Shown here piece by piece: positions 1 through 5,863 of a stretch of 8,617 nt of DNA. The translations under genes were made by a program, and so were the position numbers. A model generated the notes under the pieces. That model did not search any database, was not told the DNA's origin, and was given only the letters and a program-made list of their open reading frames with translations. Source of the stretch: JAIRQX01 sp031556255 (GTDB taxonomy: Bacteria > Chrysiogenota > Deferribacteres > Deferribacterales > JAISNW01); contig JAVBTI010000164.1 of assembly GCA_031556255.1 (NCBI GenBank), positions 1 to 8,617 of the forward strand. The letters run 5' to 3'. Within the stretch, counting starts at the first letter, position 1, and each line of letters opens with the position of its first letter.

Positions 1-45
1 TTCCTGCAGTGATTTCAGCCGCTCCACATCGTCAAACATGCTCAT
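1..45 (-). CDS. 5' end of an unidentified gene, cut by the window edge
   Basis: An open frame starts with ATG at 45-43 and reads MSMFDDVERLKSLQE before leaving the window. It overlaps the last codons of the YfiH/PgeF-family gene, whose TGA is at 34-32. A purine-rich GGAAGGGG lies 7 bases upstream of the ATG. A second in-frame ATG at 39-37 would be 13 bases away, so the first is preferred. The tight overlap suggests the same operon as pgeF. In Bacillus and some other bacteria the gene next to a YfiH-family gene encodes a YggS/YlmE PLP-binding protein, but 15 residues are too few to assign this one. Function is unknown from what is visible. Confidence 0.5.
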   Translation of the reverse strand, partial: MSMFDDVERLKSLQE

Positions 46-757
46 CAGAACACCCCTTCCGATATATTACTGTCAGCATGCGCCCCGCGTCTTTGCCGTC
101 CCTCCGGTAGGAGTGGAACCGCCTGTCCTGCGAGGTGCACACGCCGGAATGTTCAACTGTGCCCACACCGTGGTATTGCAGTTGGTCTTTTATAAGTTGC
201 GCCAGGTCGAAGTAGTATTTATCATCTTTTACTGACAGATACGGCTCCGGATCGATATATTTTTTTATGTCCGTTATGAAGTCGTTTTGTACCCGGAAAG
301 CATCCTTCGATATGCCTGCGCCTATGTAGGCGTATTCCGGCTGTTCTCCCTGCGCGTTGAACAGCTTTATGGCACCCGCGATTATCCCTTTCACCGTGCC
401 GCGCCAGCCACAGTGGAGTGCGGCCACATGATTTTTTCCCGCAAGCATGACCGGGTAACAGTCGGCGGTGAGCACGCCCAGCGCCAAATTGCAGTCCGCT
501 GTGAAAAGCCCGTCGCCGGATGCCCCGTCCAGTGCGGAGAAATTGGCCCTGTTTACTTTTACAATATCAGCGGAGTGACACTGATGAAGAGTAACCAGAT
601 CTTCTATTTCAAACTGTTTCTTAAGCTGATCGTAACTTTCTTTTACCTTGCCGCCGTCCGCGCCGTATTTATTAAATGTGGCGCCGTCCCCGGCGGTGGT
701 CATAAAGACGGTAACCCCGGCCGGGACTCCGAAGCAGCTATGAGCGGTTATATTCAT
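32..757 (-). CDS. pgeF: YfiH/PgeF-family peptidoglycan editing factor (laccase-domain, purine nucleoside phosphorylase-like)
   Basis: A 241-residue cytoplasmic protein of the DUF152/YfiH family. Members bind zinc or copper through a His-Cys-His triad; some act on purine nucleosides, and E. coli YfiH removes misincorporated L-Ser from peptidoglycan precursors. The triad is visible: His61 in QCHSADIV, Cys100 in TADCYPVML, and His115 in LHCGWRG. The family C-terminus is also present (CTSQDRRFHSYRRDG, then GRMLTVIYR). The chosen start is ATG 757-755, five bases after the upstream DUF192 stop. No Shine-Dalgarno is visible there, so translation probably relies on coupling. A longer reading from TTG at 796 adds 13 residues without family similarity and is less likely. 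It sits between a DUF192 gene and another overlapping gene, all in one apparent operon. The family assignment is secure; the physiological substrate in this organism is not. Confidence 0.93.
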   Translation of the reverse strand: MNITAHSCFGVPAGVTVFMTTAGDGATFNKYGADGGKVKESYDQLKKQFEIEDLVTLHQCHSADIVKVNRANFSALDGASGDGLFTADCNLALGVLTADCYPVMLAGKNHVAALHCGWRGTVKGIIAGAIKLFNAQGEQPEYAYIGAGISKDAFRVQNDFITDIKKYIDPEPYLSVKDDKYYFDLAQLIKDQLQYHGVGTVEHSGVCTSQDRRFHSYRRDGKDAGRMLTVIYRKGCSDEHV

Positions 758-762
758 GACTG

Positions 763-1197
763 TCAGGGCAGGGGGGCTTCGCTTGCCATCAGACAATTCT
801 TGTACCGGAGCTGATATTTTGCTTCCGGTAGCTCAAGAACGTCGGGTGCGTCTATAGGTATGGCCTGTATGCCGGGGGGCGCCTTATATACGCCGGTGAT
901 TACCCTGTATGTGCCCGTGCTCTGTTTGGCCACTCCCATTATTCTGATGGGCATTTGCATGCCCATTGTATGAAAAACTTTGCGCCCTTTGCTGTCCATG
1001 TCAAACAGCATGCCGCCGTATGGAAATGTCCTTTCGGTGTAGCCCAGCATCCCTTTGGAATGTTCCGCAGGGGTTTGCATTATTATTACATCTATGCTGC
1101 ATCTGCCCACAGTTATGGTGTCTTCCCCGGAAGCGAAAGCGTTCGCAGCTATGAGCAAACACAAAACTGTCAAAATAGCGACGGGGATTTTTTTCAC
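763..1197 (-). CDS. exported DUF192 family protein
   Basis: A 144-residue protein with a clear N-terminal signal peptide: MKK, a hydrophobic core of about 17 residues, and an AFA|S cleavage site after residue 22. The mature part is one DUF192 domain. The family pattern is seen in TPAEHSKGMLGYTERTFPYG, then GGMLFDMDS, a VFHTMGMQMPIRIMGV strand (usually FWMKNTxIPLD), and a late VLELPEAKYQL segment. The biochemical role of DUF192 is not established; the signal peptide places this copy in the periplasm or outside the cell. The start is GTG at 1197-1195, supported by a perfect AGGAGG five bases upstream and by the signal peptide beginning there. It is the first gene of a short unit with its own promoter, and its TGA lies five bases before the pgeF ATG. 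The usual FWM is replaced by FHT, so this copy is somewhat divergent. Confidence 0.85.
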   Translation of the reverse strand: MKKIPVAILTVLCLLIAANAFASGEDTITVGRCSIDVIIMQTPAEHSKGMLGYTERTFPYGGMLFDMDSKGRKVFHTMGMQMPIRIMGVAKQSTGTYRVITGVYKAPPGIQAIPIDAPDVLELPEAKYQLRYKNCLMASEAPLP

Positions 1198-1202
1198 GGC
1201 CG

Positions 1203-1208
1203 CCTCCT
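1203..1208 (-). promoter_or_regulatory. strong ribosome binding site of the DUF192 gene
   Basis: On the minus strand this reads AGGAGG, five bases before GTG at 1197. It decides the GTG start of the DUF192 gene and is the strongest Shine-Dalgarno noticed in the window. Confidence 0.85.
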
Positions 1209-1220
1209 GTTATATATTTT

Positions 1221-1249
1221 ATTATACTATAACAACAATTCCCATGCAA
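1221..1249 (-). promoter_or_regulatory. predicted sigma-70-type promoter for the DUF192-pgeF unit
   Basis: On the minus strand, TTGCAT (1249-1244) is followed after exactly 17 bases by a perfect TATAAT (1226-1221). Transcription would begin near 1214, leaving a very short leader that carries the AGGAGG site. The flanking 103-bp gap is AT-rich around the -10. A second TATAAT at 1271-1266 has no convincing -35. No terminator hairpin followed by a U-tract was seen between the DUF4416 stop and this promoter, so read-through from the upstream operon is possible. Confidence 0.6.
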
Positions 1250-1300
1250 GTACGCATTAAGTATGATTATACCCGGCGGACCGGATAAGATCGTGATCCG

Positions 1301-1819
1301 TTAAAGGTTCTCTTCACCGTGGAGGAGGGCGTAAAGCCTGCTGAAAAAATCCAGCGTCTCCGGCCTTATATAGTCAGCATAGGTCCACGGCATCTGCACA
1401 TATAATCCTTTCCTCCGCATGAGTTGGAGGTCCCCGTATATTCCTCTGCCGATATATATCCTGTGGGTGAAGTTTTTTGTGCTGGCCACCACTATCTTTT
1501 CGACCGCCAGATAGCCGGGATCTATGTTGATTGTCCGCTTGCCGTTTTCAGCCAGGCTGTTTTCCGCTTCAAGCGCCTTCAGTTTATAATCCGGCAGCAG
1601 GCCGGGGTCATGTTCTCCTTCAAAAGCCGTGAAATATTTCCGCAGGCCGGCTCCCATTTCGGGAGTGTAAAAGTCTGTGTGTGTGAAGCCGAACTCCTCC
1701 GAGCACAGTACCGGTTCTCCCCACAGGCGCGATATAATATCGCCGGGTTTTGTTATTTTAAGCGGGTTATACATTACCGCCGCGAAATATGCTACGTCAT
1801 GGGGCTTGCGTAAAGTCAT
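1301..1819 (-). CDS. DUF4416 family protein
   Basis: A 172-residue soluble protein with no signal peptide or membrane segment. It carries the hallmarks of DUF4416: an early KPxxVAYFAAVMY strand, EEFGFTHTDFYTPEMG (residues 41-56), RTINIDPGYL (95-104), TKNFTHRIYIGRGIYGD (114-130) and PWTYADY (144-150). The function of the family is unknown; the conserved Asp/His/Tyr residues hint at a binding or catalytic site, but that is only inference. The ATG at 1819-1817 overlaps the miaA stop as ATGA, which indicates translational coupling. A GAGG lies about 11 bases upstream, inside the end of miaA. It is the last gene of the accA-mutL-miaA-DUF4416 series. Length fits the family. Confidence 0.82.
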   Translation of the reverse strand: MTLRKPHDVAYFAAVMYNPLKITKPGDIISRLWGEPVLCSEEFGFTHTDFYTPEMGAGLRKYFTAFEGEHDPGLLPDYKLKALEAENSLAENGKRTINIDPGYLAVEKIVVASTKNFTHRIYIGRGIYGDLQLMRRKGLYVQMPWTYADYIRPETLDFFSRLYALLHGEENL

Positions 1820-2730
1820 AACTGCATATACCTCTTCAGCGAAGAACTAATTGTATCGGCGGTCATAAACGCCACTTCAGACATCCCTCTGAACCAAGTC
1901 ATCTGGCGTTTTGCGTAGTTTCTTGTTTTCTGCGCCGTAAGCTCAATAGCGGAATCCAGCGTCCTGTCTCCTATCAGTGCGGCGGCAAGCTCCCTGTAGC
2001 CGATGGCGCGAAAAGAAGGGATGGTGGTGGAATAGCCTTTATCCAGAAGCATCCGGATTTCGTCCAGCCATCCTTTTTCGAGCATTTTTCGGACACGGCT
2101 GTTTATATCCTGATAGAGGTCGCCCCGTTCGCGGTAAAGCACCATGACGTCATAGCTGAACATCGGTTTTTTATTGAATTTGCGGTGCGCGTGGGTGATC
2201 GGCACGCCGGTGGTTTTCCACACCTCGAGCGCGCGTATTATCCTCACAAGGTCGTTTGGATGTATACGCGCGGCCGCGGCATGGTCGGCTTTATTAAGCT
2301 CTTCATGCAGTACAGCACTTCCTTCCCGTTCCGCCCGCTGTCTCAGTTCATTCCGCAGTTGTTCGTCGGAGGGCGGGGTTTCAAAAATGCCGTCGCGGAG
2401 CGTTTGTATGTACAATCCGGTCCCGCCGGTCACTAAGGGCAGTTTCCCCCGGGAAAGTATGTCCCGTATGGCGCTTTCCGCGTGTGTGACAAAATCACCT
2501 GCGGTATATGAACCGTCCGTTGGAACGATATCTATAAGATGGTGGGGTATTTTCGCTCTTAATTCAAGATCCGGCTTGGCTGTCCCTATATCCAGCAGCC
2601 TGTACACCTGAAAAGCGTCGGCGCTGATTACTTCAAACGGCAATCCTCCGCCGGCCAGAGCGGCGATAAGGTCGGACTTGCCGGATGCCGTGGCGCCGGT
2701 TATCACGGGGATACGGATGTTGGCATACAT
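1816..2730 (-). CDS. miaA: tRNA dimethylallyltransferase MiaA
   Basis: A 304-residue enzyme that transfers the dimethylallyl group of DMAPP to N6 of adenosine 37 in tRNAs reading codons that start with U. This is the first step toward ms2i6A. Visible motifs are the P-loop GATASGKS (12-19), ISADAFQVYRLLDIGTAKP (35-53), IPHHLIDIV (61-69), TGGTGLYIQTLRDG (101-114), RIHPNDLVRIIRALEVW (165-181) and RNYAKRQMTWFR (270-281). The length is normal. In the second motif the common DSxQVY reads DAFQVY (Ala for Ser), while the Asp is kept. ATG at 2730 lies three bases after the mutL stop, and the AGGT of its ribosome binding site overlaps that stop, so it is likely co-translated with mutL. A miaA gene next to mutL is a known arrangement (in E. 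coli, mutL-miaA-hfq), though here hfq is not next. Confidence 0.97.
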   Translation of the reverse strand: MYANIRIPVITGATASGKSDLIAALAGGGLPFEVISADAFQVYRLLDIGTAKPDLELRAKIPHHLIDIVPTDGSYTAGDFVTHAESAIRDILSRGKLPLVTGGTGLYIQTLRDGIFETPPSDEQLRNELRQRAEREGSAVLHEELNKADHAAAARIHPNDLVRIIRALEVWKTTGVPITHAHRKFNKKPMFSYDVMVLYRERGDLYQDINSRVRKMLEKGWLDEIRMLLDKGYSTTIPSFRAIGYRELAAALIGDRTLDSAIELTAQKTRNYAKRQMTWFRGMSEVAFMTADTISSSLKRYMQL

Positions 2731-2733
2731 GGC

Positions 2734-4542
2734 TTACCTGTTAAATTTTTTAGCTAAATCGGCCGCCGGCAGATGGTATATAATGGGCCGCCCATGCGGG
2801 CATGTGTGCGGGTTCTGCGTTTCGAAGAGGGCGTTTACCAGATGCTGCATGGTATACCTGTCCAGCTTGTCGCCCGCTTTCACCGCGTTCCTGCATGACA
2901 TAACCACTACCGCGTAATCCTGCGACGATGATTTGCGCAGGTTCATGGCATCATGTATTATCTCTGAAAACTCTTTTCCGATATCTTTTTTCAGCACGTC
3001 GACGGGGGCGCGGGTGACTTTCACCTCTTTGCCGCCGAACAGCTCGAAGCTGTAGCCGAAAGAGGCCAGTTCGTCCGCCATGGACGGCAGGAACAGGAGT
3101 TCTTCATCGTCGAACTTCACCACCACCGGTTCAAACAGAGTCATGGACGGCAGCGCCTGTAATTTCTCCATGCGGTATTTTTCGTACAATATCCGTTCAT
3201 GTGCCACATGCTGGTCTATAATCATCAGGTCACCCCGGGGTGTGCCGCACAGTATGTATGTGTCGGCAAGCTGCCCTATAACAATGAACTGCTCCGTCTC
3301 AGGCTGTATGCCGTCGGCAGGTTCGGGTTGCGCCGCCCCGTTTTCAGGCGGCTGTTGATATGTTTCAGCATATGCGTCCGGCCTGGCCTGTTCTTTAACT
3401 GGGGCACTTTTAAACTCCCTGCTCAGGTCGAAAGCGGGGCGGGCGTGCATGAATGGATCCTTCCGCTCCTGTGCGGACATTACTACTTCCGAGATCTTTT
3501 TCTTGCCGGCTTCCACTTGCCCTTCGTTGAGTATTTCTTCCTGCTCCGCGTAGACAGCAGCGGTAAACTTGGCAAGAGCCGCCTCCGTGGCGTCCCGCAC
3601 ATATGCGAAAAGCTGGGAAGGGGCTTCAAAGCGGACTTCGGCCTTGGCGGGATGGATATTCACATCCAGCGCGGAAGGGTCAATCCGTATGTCCACCACG
3701 GCGGCCGGATAAACGTTAGGCGGCATAACCCTGTGGTATGCCTGCACGACCGCTTGCGTGAGGGCGGGATCTTTTATTACCCGTCCGTTCACCCCTATGA
3801 AAATACTGTCCCTGCGTTTTCGCTGGACGGAAGGATGGGTGGTACATACGCTGACTTTTATGGATGTGCCGTGCACTTTTTCGCCAAGTTGGACTTTATC
3901 TTCGCTGAACACTTTTTTAGCAAGTTCCAGCATTGTGTCCGCCGGGTAGGCGCGGTAAACCTCTGTTCCGTCGAAAACGGCGATGATCTCCACCCCGGCG
4001 TTCACCATTGAGAAATGCTTTATAAACCGCAGTATTTCAGCTTCACTGCTGCGCGGGCTTTTGAGAAATTTTTTGCGCACGGGTAGGTTGTCAAAAAGCT
4101 TGGAAACGGTAATCTGTGTCCCTTTGGATATGGGAGAGGGGCGGGTGTCCGCGGCCGTGCCGTAATTGACGGCGACCTCGCCGGGGCGGTCCCCCTCGCG
4201 TATACTTTTGATTGTAAAGTGGCTTACGGAACTGATTGCTGCGAGCGCTTCGCCGCGGAAACCGAAAGTGCTCACGCTGTAAACGTCTTCCACCGAGGAT
4301 ATTTTGCTGGTGGCAAACCGTTCTATGGCAAGGGGGAGGTCTTCAAACTTAATCCCTCTGCCGTTATCGGTGACGCGGATATAATCCGAGCCGCCGCCCT
4401 CAAGCTCGACGGTGATCTTTGTCGCCCCGGCGTCCAGAGCGTTCTCAGTGAGCTCCTTTACCACGTTCACCGGCCTGTCAACCACTTCGCCGGCGGCTAT
4501 TTTTGAGGCTGTGAGAGAATCGAGCTTTTTTATTTCTGCCAT
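2734..4542 (-). CDS. mutL: DNA mismatch repair protein MutL, endonuclease type
   Basis: A 602-residue MutL with an N-terminal GHKL ATPase: KELTENALDAG with Glu30 and Asn34, DNGRGI (59-64), FGFRGEAL (93-100) and KGTQITVSKLFDNLPVRKKF (140-159). A transducer domain ends at DVNIHPAKAEVRF. A linker of roughly 90 residues rich in Pro, Glu and Ala follows, then the C-terminal dimerisation and nicking domain. That domain holds the metal-site motif DQHVAHERILYE (443-454, Glu449 and Glu454), SCRNAVKAGD (549-558) and CPHGRP (581-586). These motifs mark the strand-nicking MutL found in bacteria without MutH, unlike E. coli MutL. The fourth residue of DQHA is Val here. ATG at 4542 is seven bases after the accA stop, with a weak GAG six bases upstream that overlaps the stop, so coupling is likely. 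Confidence 0.97.
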   Translation of the reverse strand: MAEIKKLDSLTASKIAAGEVVDRPVNVVKELTENALDAGATKITVELEGGGSDYIRVTDNGRGIKFEDLPLAIERFATSKISSVEDVYSVSTFGFRGEALAAISSVSHFTIKSIREGDRPGEVAVNYGTAADTRPSPISKGTQITVSKLFDNLPVRKKFLKSPRSSEAEILRFIKHFSMVNAGVEIIAVFDGTEVYRAYPADTMLELAKKVFSEDKVQLGEKVHGTSIKVSVCTTHPSVQRKRRDSIFIGVNGRVIKDPALTQAVVQAYHRVMPPNVYPAAVVDIRIDPSALDVNIHPAKAEVRFEAPSQLFAYVRDATEAALAKFTAAVYAEQEEILNEGQVEAGKKKISEVVMSAQERKDPFMHARPAFDLSREFKSAPVKEQARPDAYAETYQQPPENGAAQPEPADGIQPETEQFIVIGQLADTYILCGTPRGDLMIIDQHVAHERILYEKYRMEKLQALPSMTLFEPVVVKFDDEELLFLPSMADELASFGYSFELFGGKEVKVTRAPVDVLKKDIGKEFSEIIHDAMNLRKSSSQDYAVVVMSCRNAVKAGDKLDRYTMQHLVNALFETQNPHTCPHGRPIIYHLPAADLAKKFNR

Positions 4543-4549
4543 GTCGGAC

Positions 4550-5518
4550 TCAACTTTTGCTATCGGAGAATACGCCTATAGCTCTGTACTTATTATACCG
4601 GTTTTCGACAAGCTGTTCACCTGAAAGCTTTTGCAATGCGGCCAGGTTTTCTTTCAGTACAGCGCGGACGTTCTCAGCCACGGCTTTGTGGTCTCTGTGC
4701 GCCCCGCCGGCCGGTTCCGGGACGATCCCGTCTATCACGCCAAGCTCGAGCAGGTCTTTAGCGGTGATTTTGAGTGCGTCTGCGGCTTTGCCGGCGTAAG
4801 AAGCATCTTTCCAGAGAATGGAGGCGCAGCCTTCGGGGCTTATGACCGCGTAGATGGAATGCTCCAGCATGAACACCCTGTTTCCCATGGCGATCCCCAG
4901 CGCGCCGCCGGAGCCGCCTTCCCCTATGATGAAGGTGACCATTGGTACTTTCAGCAGCGTCATCTCATAGAGGGATCTGGCGATAGCCTCAGCCTGCCCG
5001 CGTTCTTCCGCCCCAAGGCCGGGGAAGGCGCCGGATGTGTCAACAAATGTGACAATGGGCCGGTTGAACGCCGCAGCCATTTTAAAGAGGCGTATGGCTT
5101 TGCGATAGCCCTCCGGGTGAGCCATACCGAAGTTGCGGGCGATGTTTTCCTTGGTGTTGCGGCCTTTCTGGTGCCCCACCACCATGACGGGTTCGCCGTT
5201 AAATTTAGCAGTGCCGCCCACAATGGCCTGATCGTCGCCGAAGCATCTGTCGCCGTGCAGTTCAAAGAAATCGGTGAATATGTTCTGAATATAATCCAGA
5301 GTATATGGGCGGTTGGGATGCCGCGCCACCTGAACCTTTTGCGTGGGGGTGAGTTTGCCGTATATTTCTGCTTTGACCTTCTCCAGCCGTTTCTGCAGAC
5401 TTTTGATGGCGTTGAGCGAGCTCTGGTCGGTGAGCACGTCCATCCGTTTAAGATCTTCTATCTTAGCTTCTATTTCCAGTATAGGAGCCTCAAAATCCAG
5501 AGGCGTAATATTGGCCAT
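4550..5518 (-). CDS. accA: acetyl-CoA carboxylase carboxyltransferase subunit alpha
   Basis: A 322-residue alpha subunit of the carboxyltransferase. With AccD it moves the carboxyl group from biotin-carboxyl carrier protein to acetyl-CoA, giving malonyl-CoA for fatty acid synthesis. Motifs seen are HGDRCFGDDQAIVGG (88-102), GHQKGR (115-120), FGMAHPEGYRKA (130-141), VDTSGAFPGLGAEERGQAEA (159-178), GEGGSGGA (199-206) and ISPEGCASILWK (226-237). An N-terminal coiled-coil-like segment (15-50) is typical. The length matches the E. coli protein (about 319). In the usual DTPGA(F/Y)PG motif the proline is serine (residue 162, codon TCC). ATG at 5518 is preceded by GGAG at a spacing of seven. It heads the operon, with a candidate promoter at 5573-5601. 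AccD is not in the window. Confidence 0.98.
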   Translation of the reverse strand: MANITPLDFEAPILEIEAKIEDLKRMDVLTDQSSLNAIKSLQKRLEKVKAEIYGKLTPTQKVQVARHPNRPYTLDYIQNIFTDFFELHGDRCFGDDQAIVGGTAKFNGEPVMVVGHQKGRNTKENIARNFGMAHPEGYRKAIRLFKMAAAFNRPIVTFVDTSGAFPGLGAEERGQAEAIARSLYEMTLLKVPMVTFIIGEGGSGGALGIAMGNRVFMLEHSIYAVISPEGCASILWKDASYAGKAADALKITAKDLLELGVIDGIVPEPAGGAHRDHKAVAENVRAVLKENLAALQKLSGEQLVENRYNKYRAIGVFSDSKS

Positions 5519-5520
5519 TC

Positions 5521-5567
5521 ATTGACTCCAAAAAAATATGTCAATATGACGAAAAAACTATTGACTC
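5521..5567 (-). promoter_or_regulatory. array of TGAC/GTCA half-sites in the accA leader
   Basis: An 8-base direct repeat (GAGTCAAT on the minus strand) occurs at 5528-5521 and 5567-5560. Between the copies is a perfect inverted repeat GTCA-ATA-TGAC at 5540-5550. This gives four TGAC/GTCA half-sites within 47 bases, lying between the predicted -10 and the accA start, in an otherwise AT-rich leader. It could be an operator for a dimeric regulator, but no regulator family is recognised and chance is possible in so short a stretch. Confidence 0.25.
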
Positions 5568-5572
5568 TTAAC

Positions 5573-5601
5573 ATAGTACAATATTTTTGTATAAAGGTAA
5601 A
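5573..5601 (-). promoter_or_regulatory. candidate promoter for the accA-mutL-miaA operon
   Basis: On the minus strand TTTACC (5601-5596) is followed after 17 bases by TACTAT (5578-5573), each matching four of six consensus positions. The region is AT-rich, lies about 50 bases upstream of accA, and is the only reasonable spaced pair found there. A TTGACA at 5544-5539 is too close to the start codon to serve as a -35. Confidence 0.35.
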
Positions 5602-5635
5602 GAAAACAGATGAGTATGACAAGTGGTTGATAGAT

Positions 5636-5663
5636 GGCTCTACTCCCCCCTAGGGGGAGAGCC
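5636..5663 (-). repeat. GC-rich hairpin, GGCTCT...AGAGCC with C-run/G-run core
   Basis: Arms GGCTCT (5636-5641) and AGAGCC (5658-5663) pair perfectly. Inside them, CCCCC (5645-5649) pairs with GGGGG (5653-5657) around a three-base loop, with a three-base bulge (ACT) on one side. No U-tract follows on either strand, so it is not a standard intrinsic terminator. It is the outermost, accA-side member of a cluster of palindromes behind the chaperone gene. A smaller CGGC-TTT-GCCG hairpin follows at 5677-5687. Confidence 0.55.
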
Positions 5664-5699
5664 GGGGAGAGTGGTGCGGCTTTGCCGTGTTTCATTTCC

Positions 5700-5726
5700 G
5701 TCATCCCGGGCTTGACCCGGTATCCA
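5700..5726 (+). repeat. palindromic intergenic repeat, unit 1 (GTCA...TCCA type)
   Basis: This unit begins GTCATCCCGG and ends CCCGGTATCCA, with a 5-bp stem CCGGG/CCCGG (5706-5710 and 5716-5720) and a five-base loop. It shares its ends with unit 2, and matches the reverse complement of unit 3 at 19 of 27 positions. Short GTCAT...ATCCA palindromes of this kind recur between genes in many bacterial genomes; the copy number here cannot be judged from one window. Confidence 0.6.
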
Positions 5727-5735
5727 TCTCCATAC

Positions 5736-5768
5736 GTCATTCCGGCATCTGTTTGTGGCCGGAATCCA
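5736..5768 (+). repeat. palindromic intergenic repeat, unit 2 (GTCA...TCCA type)
   Basis: This unit begins GTCATTCCGG and ends CCGGAATCCA, in the same orientation as unit 1. A perfect 8-bp stem ATTCCGGC/GCCGGAAT (5739-5746 and 5758-5765) encloses an 11-base loop. It is the longest-looped member of the cluster. Confidence 0.6.
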
Positions 5769-5772
5769 GAGG

Positions 5773-5785
5773 GTGCCGAAGGCAC
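5773..5785. repeat. small perfect hairpin GTGCC-GAA-GGCAC
   Basis: A 5-bp perfect stem with a GAA loop lies between palindromic units 2 and 3. Such small hairpins often form part of composite intergenic repeats. No protein or promoter is associated with it. Confidence 0.45.
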
Positions 5786-5799
5786 AACCTACTTAATAC

Positions 5800-5826
5800 T
5801 GAACCCCGGCTAGAGGCCGGGGTGAC
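5800..5826 (-). repeat. palindromic intergenic repeat, unit 3, inverted relative to units 1 and 2
   Basis: Read on the minus strand this unit begins GTCACCCCGG and ends CCGGGGTTCA, the same end pattern as units 1 and 2 but in the opposite orientation. The stem is a perfect 8 bp, ACCCCGGC/GCCGGGGT (5803-5810 and 5816-5823), with loop TAGAG. It lies about 40 bases after the chaperone stop. Together with unit 1 it makes imperfect terminal inverted repeats around a 127-bp block. Confidence 0.6.
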
Positions 5827-5863
5827 CAATGAACATCTCGGTATCTGAGAGATGGAGCAGTCC

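Noticed and set aside
758..796. TTG start at 796 for the YfiH/PgeF-family gene
   Set aside because: The extra 13 residues come from overlap with the DUF192 gene and have no family similarity; ATG 757 follows the stop closely.
287..814. 175-codon plus-strand open frame opposite pgeF
   Set aside because: Antisense to the metal-binding core of the YfiH-family gene; no domain seen.
1270..1300. Possible terminator after DUF4416 (GGATCACGATC...ATCC, CCGG...CCGG)
   Set aside because: The pairings are short and broken, and no U-tract follows, so it does not meet the pattern of an intrinsic terminator.
3199..4011. 270-codon plus-strand open frame opposite mutL
   Set aside because: It lies wholly antisense to conserved MutL domains, with no family motif and no sensible ribosome binding site context.
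4631..5653. 340-codon plus-strand open frame opposite accA
   Set aside because: It is antisense to a complete, motif-rich accA and its translation matches no recognisable family; open frames like this are common opposite GC-rich genes.
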